NCBI GenBank assembly: GCA_028717165.1
Contig: JAQUOK010000259.1
Span: forward strand, 1 to 5,494
Source of the DNA: Victivallaceae bacterium
GTDB taxonomy: Bacteria > Verrucomicrobiota > Lentisphaeria > Victivallales > Victivallaceae
Length of the DNA: 5,494 bases
Reading direction: 5' to 3'
Within the stretch, counting starts at the first letter, position 1; each line of letters begins with the position of its first letter. Shown piece by piece: positions 1 to 4,167 of the stretch. The notes beneath the pieces are model-generated. The model worked only from the letters and a program-made list of their open reading frames with translations, was not told the DNA's origin and searched no databases. A program made the translations under genes and the position numbers.

Positions 1-14
1 CGCTCTTCCGATCT
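1..14. other. Residual Illumina adapter sequence (assembly artefact)
   Basis: The first 14 bases, CGCTCTTCCGATCT, are identical to the 3' end of the Illumina TruSeq-type adapter/read primer. They stand exactly at the contig edge, where untrimmed adapter is expected. The amidohydrolase reading frame stays open through them by chance, but the encoded residues should not be treated as protein. Genomic sequence most likely begins at base 15, give or take one base. Confidence 0.9.
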
Positions 15-236
15 GGCATGCCGCTCGAAAAAGCAATTCGGCGCATGACTTCTCTGCCCGCACGAATATTCAGGCTGGGAAACCGGGGTTTGATAAAGGA
101 AGGCTTCACCGCTGACCTCGTTCTTTTCGACCCGGAAAACTTCAAAGACGTCGCCACGTTCGCCGCGCCGCACCGCATTGCCGAGGGCGTCCGTAAAGTC
201 TGGCGGAAAGGCAAAGTGATTTTCGAAAAGCGATAA
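15..236 (+). CDS. N-acyl-D-amino-acid deacylase (D-aminoacylase) family amidohydrolase, C-terminal fragment
   Basis: This is the 3' end of an amidohydrolase-superfamily gene; the 5' part is outside the contig. About 73 residues remain. They show the usual tail of D-aminoacylase-type enzymes: a helix with RRMTSLPARIF (the 'MTSLPA' signature before the closing beta-sandwich), then RGLIKEGFTADLVLFDPE, where 'G..ADLVLFDP' is the conserved strand of the small beta domain, then ATFAAPHRIAEGV and a last strand VWRKGKVIF. Family members hydrolyse N-acyl-D-amino acids to the free D-amino acid and a carboxylate, using a metal site in the barrel that is not present here. The protein ends right after the last strand. 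Family members usually carry a further short tail (of the type 'G..TG.RPGRVL'), which is absent. The ATG at 18 is internal, not a start. Related amidohydrolases such as dihydroorotase-like enzymes cannot be fully excluded from this tail. Confidence 0.75.
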   Translation, partial: GMPLEKAIRRMTSLPARIFRLGNRGLIKEGFTADLVLFDPENFKDVATFAAPHRIAEGVRKVWRKGKVIFEKR

Positions 237-237
237 C

Positions 238-275
238 CGGTTTGCTTCGCTGCTTGACAGCAGCACCGCAAACCG
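238..275 (+). terminator. Nested stem-loop after the amidohydrolase gene, possible weak terminator
   Basis: An 8-bp outer stem, CGGTTTGC (238-245) with GCAAACCG (268-275), encloses a 6-bp inner stem, GCTGCT (249-254) with AGCAGC (259-264), around a TGAC loop. It begins one base after the amidohydrolase stop codon, a usual place for a terminator. It is not followed by a clean T-tract (the next bases are TAAATTATAGTT), so intrinsic termination would be weak. It overlaps the -35 box of a candidate promoter for the next gene. Confidence 0.45.
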
Positions 276-283
276 TAAATTAT
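254..283 (+). promoter_or_regulatory. Candidate sigma70-type promoter for the cysteine desulfurase
   Basis: A perfect -35 hexamer TTGACA (254-259) is followed after 18 bp by AATTAT (278-283, four of six matches to TATAAT). A better -10, TATAGT (281-286), lies at 21 bp, which is too far for a normal spacer. Transcription would start near 290, leaving a leader of about 20 nt before the ATG at 309. The -35 box runs through the loop of the hairpin just described. The call rests on consensus matching alone. Confidence 0.35.
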
Positions 284-308
284 AGTTAAAACTCAAAATA
301 AACGACTT

Positions 309-1451
309 ATGAAAAGCGCCTTGAGAGTATATTTCGACAACGCCGCCGCGTTTCAGCCGGACCCCAAAATCCTGGGCCGCTATTATGCTTATGCCGCGCG
401 TTTCTACGAAAACCAGGAAGCCGCGCATTCCCTCGCTTACAAACTGCGGCAGAAAATGGAGCTTGCGGCGGAACAGCTTGCCAACGCCCTTCTCTGCAAA
501 AACGCCGCCGTTCACTGGGGTTGTTCCGGTACCGGGGTTTTCTGTCTGCTGGGGAGTTTTCCGGGCTTTAAAAACGGAAATATCGTTACGTCTCCAATGG
601 AACACCCCGCGTTGACCGCCGCGCTTAAACGTACGGGTGTGGAAATTCGCGAAGCAAAAATATTAAGGGGGCGGATAGACCTCGAAGACCTTTATGAAAA
701 ACTCGACCGGGAAACGGTGTTAACCGCCATTCACCATGTGCAAAGTGAAACCGGGATAATCCAAGACCTTTCCGCCATCCGGCGGGTTCTCGACGAAAAA
801 GCGCCGCAAAGTATTTTTATGTCCGACACCATCCAGTCCGCCGGAAAACTGGAAATTCCATGGACGGAGGCGAAACTGGATATTATCAGCGTTTCCGGCC
901 ATAAAATCGGTTCCGCCGCCGCCGGCGCGTTATTACTGAACAGGAAAAAAACGCAGGTAAACGAGCTGGCGGAATACTTAAAATTATGCCGCGGCAAATA
1001 TTACAGTACAAGCCGCCCGGAGCCGGCCGCCGCTCTCGCCCTGGCGGACGGAATCGCCAGGGCCGATAAAGAAAAATTCAAAAACCTCGACCAGGTTAAT
1101 AAAATCAACTCTTTTCTGCACAGGGAGTTATTGAATTTAAAACTTTCCAACAATAAAAAAATTATTATAACCGTCCCGCCGGAAGTCGCGTCCCCGTATA
1201 TCCTGCATTTTATCGTCCCGGGCTATCAAAGCGGAATCCTGGTACGGATGCTCTCGGATGAAAGCGTTTATTTTTCCGCCGGAAGCGCCTGTTTGTCCGA
1301 AACCGGCAAACCAAGTGCCGCCCTTATTGCGATGGGGTTCAGCAAAGACGATGCTTATGCCGGGGTGCGCTTGAGTTTTTCCCCGCAAAACACAAAAAAA
1401 CATGCCGAAATCTTCCTGGATAAATTTCAAAAGGCGCTTCTTAATTATTAA
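309..1451 (+). CDS. Cysteine desulfurase (NifS/IscS family, class V aminotransferase)
   Basis: PLP enzyme predicted to remove sulfur from L-cysteine, giving alanine and an enzyme-bound persulfide for Fe-S clusters or thio-modifications; cytosolic. The 380 residues cover the whole fold. Visible landmarks: YFDNAA (8-13); a PLP-phosphate loop around GCSGTG (71-76); EHPA with His99 over the PLP ring; SETG (146-149); SDTIQSAGK with Asp173 and Gln176; SGHK with Schiff-base Lys199; SAGSAC with persulfide Cys328; and Arg354 in VRLSFS, the substrate-carboxylate residue. The Cys-to-Arg spacing (26 residues) equals that of E. coli IscS and the active-site loop has the long group I form. Odd points: Ser146 sits where IscS has Asn155, and the usual RSGT segment is replaced by something like YSTS (232-235). 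No iscU, iscR, hscA or suf gene is adjacent, so the sulfur acceptor is unknown. No Shine-Dalgarno is seen before the ATG at 309, but it places the N-terminus as in the family. Confidence 0.85.
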   Translation: MKSALRVYFDNAAAFQPDPKILGRYYAYAARFYENQEAAHSLAYKLRQKMELAAEQLANALLCKNAAVHWGCSGTGVFCLLGSFPGFKNGNIVTSPMEHPALTAALKRTGVEIREAKILRGRIDLEDLYEKLDRETVLTAIHHVQSETGIIQDLSAIRRVLDEKAPQSIFMSDTIQSAGKLEIPWTEAKLDIISVSGHKIGSAAAGALLLNRKKTQVNELAEYLKLCRGKYYSTSRPEPAAALALADGIARADKEKFKNLDQVNKINSFLHRELLNLKLSNNKKIIITVPPEVASPYILHFIVPGYQSGILVRMLSDESVYFSAGSACLSETGKPSAALIAMGFSKDDAYAGVRLSFSPQNTKKHAEIFLDKFQKALLNY

Positions 1452-1459
1452 CATTATAG

Positions 1460-1489
1460 TCAAATTTGAAAAGAAGTCTTGATTTTTTT
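1460..1489 (+). terminator. Palindrome plus T-tract downstream of the desulfurase gene, weak terminator candidate
   Basis: A perfect 10-bp palindrome, TCAAATTTGA (1460-1469), lies 9 bp past the desulfurase stop. A run of seven T's follows at 1483-1489. The palindrome is AT-rich and cannot form a stable hairpin with a normal loop. A terminator role is only a guess; it might equally be part of the vapBC control region. Confidence 0.2.
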
Positions 1490-1507
1490 ACCGTCGGCAT
1501 ATATCTT
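1479..1507 (+). promoter_or_regulatory. Candidate promoter of the vapBC operon
   Basis: TTGATT (1479-1484, four of six to TTGACA) and TATCTT (1502-1507, four of six to TATAAT) are separated by exactly 17 bp. Transcription would start near 1514, about 30 nt before the antitoxin ATG. Just downstream an AT-rich inverted repeat, ATAAAA (1523-1528) with TTTTAT (1537-1542), brackets the antitoxin Shine-Dalgarno AAGGAA (1531-1536). Such a site could serve as an operator for autorepression, which is usual for these modules, but this is inferred from position only. Confidence 0.35.
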
Positions 1508-1545
1508 ACTTTATAGCAAGGAATAAAAGTAAGGAATTTTATATT

Positions 1546-1788
1546 ATGTTGGCAACACTGACAAGTAAAGGGCAATTGACCCTGCCGGTTTCGATCAGGC
1601 GAAAGTTGCACCTGAAGCCTGGGGATAAGATCGAATTGTTCAGCAGAAGCGACGGACATATTGAGGGTGTTCCGGTAAAGCAAGGCGTTAACTCGCTAAA
1701 AGGGATCTTGCCGAAACCCGGACGGGCAGTCTCTCTGGAAGAAATGGAAAGGGCTATCGTTGAGGGCGCCAATAATGATTGGAATTGA
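1546..1788 (+). CDS. vapB: Antitoxin of the AbrB/SpoVT (MazE-like) type, VapB partner
   Basis: An 80-residue antitoxin. Residues 5-31 form the swapped-hairpin AbrB/SpoVT DNA-binding domain, with the core TSKGQLTLPVSIRRKL (6-21) and the turn LKPGDKIEL (23-31). The C-terminal part, LKGILPKPGRAVSLEEMERA (51-70), is the segment that in such antitoxins wraps the PIN toxin and blocks its active site. By family knowledge the protein neutralises the toxin and represses its own operon as a dimer. The start is well supported: AAGGAA at 1531-1536 lies 9 nt before the ATG and the domain begins at once. The gene overlaps the toxin gene by 14 bp, so the two are co-transcribed and translationally coupled. 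Confidence 0.88.
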   Translation: MLATLTSKGQLTLPVSIRRKLHLKPGDKIELFSRSDGHIEGVPVKQGVNSLKGILPKPGRAVSLEEMERAIVEGANNDWN

Positions 1789-2170
1789 TACAAATATCCT
1801 GGTTCGCTATCTTGTCCAGGATGATGAACGGCAAGCTTCTGTCGCAAATACAATTCTTGACCGTGTCTCTGATATAAACCCGGCATTTATTAATAATATT
1901 GTTATATGCGAAACGGTTTGGGTACTGTCTCGAGCTTATAAGTTTGAAAAAACGTTAATCGTTAAGACAATAGAGCAAATATTATCTACCCGCGGCATCG
2001 AATTTGAAAACGCAGAAGGAATCAGAAAAGCCCTGCGTCATTATAATAGCGGCAATGCCGATTTTTCAGATTACCTGATTGCTGAAATAAATAAGGAAAA
2101 CGGGGCAAAAACAACTTATACTTTCGACCGCAAGGCTGCCGGCAATTCCTTATTTACCACTGCTTCCTGA
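1775..2170 (+). CDS. vapC: VapC-type PIN-domain ribonuclease toxin
   Basis: A PIN-domain endoribonuclease of 131 residues, the toxin of the pair. It is predicted to cut specific RNAs (tRNA or rRNA in studied VapCs) with Mg2+ or Mn2+ when the antitoxin is lost. All acidic catalytic positions are present: Asp5 in MIGIDTN, Glu46 in ICETVWVL, Asp96 and Asp99 in NADFSDY, and Asp118 in TYTFDRKAAG. It therefore looks active. The ATG at 1775 is preferred over a TTG at 1760. It gives the standard N-terminus, and GAGGG (1762-1766), inside the antitoxin gene, lies 8 nt upstream. The C-terminus ends as expected for the family, so the inverted-repeat element starting 4 bp after the stop has not truncated it. 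Confidence 0.9.
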   Translation: MIGIDTNILVRYLVQDDERQASVANTILDRVSDINPAFINNIVICETVWVLSRAYKFEKTLIVKTIEQILSTRGIEFENAEGIRKALRHYNSGNADFSDYLIAEINKENGAKTTYTFDRKAAGNSLFTTAS

Positions 2171-2174
2171 TAAT

Positions 2175-2198
2175 AATTAACGCCGAGTGCAAGTTTTT
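2175..2198 (+). repeat. Left terminal inverted repeat (24 bp)
   Basis: It starts AATTAACGCCGAGTGCAAG and matches the reverse complement of 2495-2518 at 22 of 24 positions. The differences are at repeat positions 12 (A versus G) and 22 (T versus C). It begins 4 bp after the vapC stop codon. Confidence 0.8.
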
Positions 2199-2315
2199 TA
2201 GCATATGCCAATGCATATTTTATCTGAATGGGCATAAGCGTAAGCATCACGTTTTGAGGATCTTTTTCTATATTATTTTGCCTGAAAACTCTTGATCTGG
2301 CTCTCGTGGTGCAGT

Positions 2316-2370
2316 CACGGCTGTCTCCAGCCGTGCGTCCCGCAAGGTTACGCCCCGGGGACAGGGGGCG
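2316..2370. repeat. Palindromic repeat pair, copy 1 (two hairpins)
   Basis: Hairpin A has a 7-bp stem, CACGGCT (2316-2322) with AGCCGTG (2329-2335), around the loop GTCTCC. Hairpin B has a 6-bp stem, CGCCCC (2351-2356) with GGGGCG (2365-2370), around GGGGACAG, which on the other strand reads CTGTCCCC. The hairpins are 15 bp apart and lie at the centre of the 344-bp element. Both stems recur at 3916-3992, which marks this as a dispersed, REP-like repeat. Neither hairpin is followed by a T-tract, so a terminator role is unlikely. Confidence 0.75.
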
Positions 2371-2494
2371 ACGACATCGTTTTCCATGTTGCCAAAGTCA
2401 TTTACAAATAACGCAAGATCATAATTTTAAGACACCTGCATGGTTTTTTAAAACGATGTTTCGCGCTTGTGTCCCGAATGGGGGTTATTATTTG

Positions 2495-2518
2495 AAGAAC
2501 TTGCACCCGGCGTTAATT
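2495..2518 (-). repeat. Right terminal inverted repeat (24 bp)
   Basis: It reads AAGAACTTGCACCCGGCG and onward on the plus strand. Its reverse complement matches 2175-2198 at 22 of 24 positions. The repeat ends 27 bp before the trmH stop codon. Confidence 0.8.
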
Positions 2519-2545
2519 CTTTTGAACGGCGGCCGTAATTTGCGA

Positions 2546-3250
2546 TCACTTCTGTTTTTCTTTCTCGTAACGCTTTTCTAACAAACAGCTGTTCTTTATG
2601 CTTTTTCTGACCCACTCCAGGCGCAGTTCCGCCTTTTCCGTTTCTGCCAGCTGTATCGGAATATTGCTTTGCCGCAAACGTTGACAAAGAGTTTGGAGGA
2701 CCAGTGCCACGCTTACCGAAATATTAAAGCTTTCCGTAAAGCCGTACATCGGCAGTTTTACAAAATAATCCGCATTTTCATGCGCGAAATCGCTCAGGCC
2801 GGTTTCCTCGCACCCGAAACATACCGCCAGTTTCCGGTCAAGAGGAATTTCATCTAACGGAGTATGCTTTTTCCCCTCTTTTAAAGTGGTTGCCGCGATC
2901 GCACATCCTTCCCTGCGTAAATATTTGAAACAGCTTGCGGTATTATTTCTTTTTTTAGTATTAAAGCGTTTCAGATCTATCCATTTCGCAGATCCCTGAA
3001 CCACTTTTGTATTGGTTTTGAACGGTTTACTGTTTTCTATCACATACATATCCTGGATCCCGAAACATTCGCAGCTGCGGATTACCGCGCTGGCGTTCGG
3101 GGAATGCCAGATGTCTTCGACGACAACCGACAGATACCGGGTCCTGGCGGACAGGACTCTTTCTATAAGCGCCCTGCGCCGCGGAGTTACAAAAGTTTCC
3201 AGGAACCCGAGCAGGCCGGGCGTTTCCGCTATATTGAAATTGGCAGACAT
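2546..3250 (-). CDS. trmH: TrmH: tRNA (guanosine(18)-2'-O)-methyltransferase, SpoU/SPOUT family
   Basis: Predicted to transfer a methyl group from SAM to the 2'-hydroxyl of G18 in the tRNA D-loop, releasing S-adenosylhomocysteine. All three SpoU motifs are present. Motif 1 is PNASAVIRSCECFGI (51-65), with Asn52 and catalytic Arg58. Motif 2 is AVCFGCEETGLSD (142-154), with Glu148. Motif 3 is LPMYGFTESFNISVSVALVL (166-185), with Ser174 and Asn176 in the knotted SAM site. GSAKW (86-90) follows the TrmH pattern rather than that of the rRNA enzyme RlmB, and no L30e-like N-terminal domain is present. The lead-in NIAETPGLLGFLETFV and a basic C-terminal helix rich in Glu and Lys (203-234) match the longer TrmH form. 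Length is 234 residues. The ATG at 3250 fits the family N-terminus though no good Shine-Dalgarno is seen. The gene diverges from the DtxR-type regulator and ends next to the inverted-repeat element. Confidence 0.85.
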   Translation of the reverse strand: MSANFNIAETPGLLGFLETFVTPRRRALIERVLSARTRYLSVVVEDIWHSPNASAVIRSCECFGIQDMYVIENSKPFKTNTKVVQGSAKWIDLKRFNTKKRNNTASCFKYLRREGCAIAATTLKEGKKHTPLDEIPLDRKLAVCFGCEETGLSDFAHENADYFVKLPMYGFTESFNISVSVALVLQTLCQRLRQSNIPIQLAETEKAELRLEWVRKSIKNSCLLEKRYEKEKQK

Positions 3251-3359
3251 TTATTACGGTTTCCGGTTAAATTCAAAGGATTAATATGCAACTTTTTAAG
3301 ATATAGCCTGGTTCCGTAAATTACCAGCCATCGCTGCTAAAGTTATTTTCCGGCAAAAC

Positions 3360-3387
3360 TTGAAAAACGCCTGTATCCTGATATTTT
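3360..3387 (+). promoter_or_regulatory. Candidate promoter of the DtxR-type regulator
   Basis: TTGAAA (3360-3365, five of six to consensus) and TATTTT (3382-3387, four of six) are 16 bp apart. The predicted transcript start near 3394 falls within a perfect 10-bp palindrome, AATTGCAATT (3392-3401), a possible operator for self-regulation. If this promoter is real, the upstream in-frame TTG at 3360 is part of the -35 box and cannot be the translation start. Confidence 0.4.
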
Positions 3388-3391
3388 ACAG

Positions 3392-3401
3392 AATTGCAAT
3401 T
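3392..3401. promoter_or_regulatory. Palindrome at the predicted transcription start of the regulator gene
   Basis: AATTGCAATT is its own reverse complement and lies between the candidate -10 box and the Shine-Dalgarno GAGGA (3414-3418). DtxR/MntR proteins bind AT-rich palindromes overlapping promoters, so it may be an autoregulatory operator. At only 10 bp it is shorter than the roughly 18-20 bp sites known for the family. Confidence 0.25.
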
Positions 3402-3422
3402 GTTTCCGAAATCGAGGATTTT

Positions 3423-3869
3423 ATGGCGGAAAAATTTAAAAACATAAGCCTTAAACAGCAAATATATCTGGAAACTATCTATGATTTAAGCATGAGCGAC
3501 GGCCACGCACATGTTAAATCGATAGCGGAAAGGCTTTCAAACAGCATGCCGTCCGTAACCGAAGCAATGCGGAAACTCGCGGAAAAGAAACTCATAAACT
3601 ATGATGTCCGCAAAAACGTTTCTTTAACCGAAGAAGGCGAAAACATCGCCAGGGAACTGGATAAACGGCATGCGGTGCTGGCTGATTTTTACGCAAAAAT
3701 CCTCGGCTGCCCGGCGTCAAAAGCACAAAGTATCGCCTGTAAAGTTGAACATGTCGTCGACTCCGCTTTTTGTGATCGTCTCGCCGGGTTCGCCTCGTTT
3801 CTCCGCGAAAAAGAAGAAAAAGGCATAGAATTAGTTAAAGAATTCCGGGAATTTTATAAGAAAAAATAG
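3423..3869 (+). CDS. DtxR/MntR-family metal-dependent transcriptional repressor
   Basis: A 148-residue regulator predicted to bind DNA as a dimer when loaded with Fe2+ or Mn2+ and to repress metal-uptake genes. Residues 10-75 form the winged helix: LKQQIYLETIYDL, then the helix-turn-helix VKSIAERLSNSMPSVTEAMR (31-50) and a wing ending in SLTEEG. Residues 76-128 form the metal-binding dimerisation domain with His83, Cys106, Glu109 and His110. These match DtxR His79, Cys102, Glu105 and His106 in spacing. Ile14 replaces the metal ligand Met10 (DtxR) or Asp8 (MntR), and the DtxR ancillary ligands Glu83 and His98 are Ala87 and Gln102. There is no C-terminal SH3-like domain, so the architecture is MntR-like. 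The ATG at 3423 is chosen over the in-frame TTG at 3360: GAGGA (3414-3418) lies just upstream and the extra 21 residues do not look like this family. No metal transporter is adjacent. Confidence 0.85.
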   Translation: MAEKFKNISLKQQIYLETIYDLSMSDGHAHVKSIAERLSNSMPSVTEAMRKLAEKKLINYDVRKNVSLTEEGENIARELDKRHAVLADFYAKILGCPASKAQSIACKVEHVVDSAFCDRLAGFASFLREKEEKGIELVKEFREFYKKK

Positions 3870-3915
3870 CGTACAGGCAAAAACATGAAACAACTACTTC
3901 GAATAATCGGCCCGG

Positions 3916-3992
3916 CACGGCTGAGGACAGCCGTGGCACTGGAGGACATAGATATTATGAGAAAGGTGTAGCCGCCCCTGTCTCCAGGGGCG
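3916..3992. repeat. Palindromic repeat pair, copy 2 (two hairpins)
   Basis: Hairpin A' has the stem CACGGCT (3916-3922) with AGCCGTG (3929-3935), identical to hairpin A of copy 1. Its loop is GAGGAC, reading GTCCTC on the other strand. Hairpin B' has a 7-bp stem, CGCCCCT (3973-3979) with AGGGGCG (3986-3992), around GTCTCC. The two are 37 bp apart here against 15 bp in copy 1. The 24-bp inverted repeats that flank copy 1 are not found around this copy. The position downstream of two convergent genes is typical of REP-like elements. Confidence 0.75.
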
Positions 3993-4039
3993 AAGAGAAC
4001 GTCGTATGAGCGCTAAACGCTGAACTGTTATCAACGTTT

Positions 4040-4081
4040 CCCACTCTCTTTTGAGGAGTTAAGCTATATCCTCCGGGTGGG
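4040..4081. repeat. Two-part inverted repeat with alternative pairing
   Basis: An outer stem, CCCAC (4040-4044) with GTGGG (4077-4081), encloses an inner stem, GAGGA (4053-4057) with TCCTC (4069-4073). The GAGGAGT segment can pair instead with ACTCT (4043-4047), which would exclude the first fold. The region lies downstream of both neighbouring genes and no gene follows on the plus strand, so an attenuator role is not supported. Confidence 0.35.
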
Positions 4082-4118
4082 CTTGTTTACTCTCTCTTGT
4101 ATGCAAAGCGTTTCCCAG

Positions 4119-4139
4119 ACCATCAGCATAGCTGAAGGT
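4119..4139 (-). terminator. Hairpin downstream of ahcY, possible terminator
   Basis: A 9-bp stem with one A-A mismatch (4119-4127 with 4131-4139; core TCAGC/GCTGA) closes an ATA triloop, 28 bp past the ahcY stop on the minus strand. It is the strongest hairpin near this gene end. It is not followed by a T-run in the minus-strand direction, so it would be a weak or Rho-assisted site at best. Confidence 0.3.
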
Positions 4140-4167
4140 TTAAGATTAAACAATTAAATTATCATTT

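Larger units (their letters stand above)
2175..2518. mobile_element. MITE-like inverted-repeat element, non-coding
   Basis: A 344-bp unit almost fills the 375-bp gap between vapC and trmH. Its ends are 24-bp inverted repeats (2175-2198 and 2495-2518) with 22 matches; both begin AATTAACGCCG when read inward. Inside, the arms keep weaker similarity, for example AAAACGTGATG read leftward from about 2257 against AAAACGATG at 2449-2457, with small indels. The exact middle (2316-2370) holds two short hairpins, so the unit could fold as one long imperfect hairpin with a forked tip. No transposase and no clear target-site duplication is seen; the flanks are ATAAT on the left and CTTTTG on the right. 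It could be a decayed MITE, a structured repeat, or an inverted duplication of an old coding fragment. Confidence 0.5.
3870..4167. other. Non-coding region between convergent regulator and ahcY genes
   Basis: These 298 bp separate two genes that point at each other, so no promoter is needed here. No convincing open frame or RNA gene is seen. It contains the second palindromic repeat pair (3916-3992), a two-part inverted repeat at 4040-4081, a 9-bp direct repeat CGTTTCCCA (4035-4043 and 4109-4117), and a hairpin at 4119-4139. AT-rich sequence lies next to the ahcY stop codon. No classical terminator with a T-tract is evident on either strand. Confidence 0.6.

Noticed and set aside
720..1463. 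Minus-strand open frames within the desulfurase gene
   Set aside because: They are antisense to a gene with intact catalytic motifs throughout; the translations look random.
1539..1886. Minus-strand open frame across the vapB-vapC junction
   Set aside because: It is antisense to two well-supported genes and shows no family resemblance.
2316..2370. The paired hairpins as a CRISPR array or tandem rho-independent terminators
   Set aside because: There are only two unlike units with no regular spacers, and no T-tract follows either stem.
2171..2545. tRNA, rRNA or known riboswitch in the vapC-trmH gap
   Set aside because: No cloverleaf, conserved T-loop or recognisable riboswitch core was found; the region is accounted for by the inverted-repeat element.
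2306..2581. Plus-strand open frame of 91 codons running from the inverted-repeat element into the end of trmH
   Set aside because: It starts at a GTG in repetitive palindromic sequence, has no Shine-Dalgarno, shows Arg/Pro-rich low-complexity translation and overlaps the real trmH 3' end.
2448..2687. Minus-strand open frame overlapping the trmH C-terminus in another frame
   Set aside because: TrmH covers the same strand with all family motifs; this frame has no recognisable domain.
3012..3319. Plus-strand open frames opposite the 5' half of trmH
   Set aside because: They are antisense shadows of trmH with no motif or start signal of their own.
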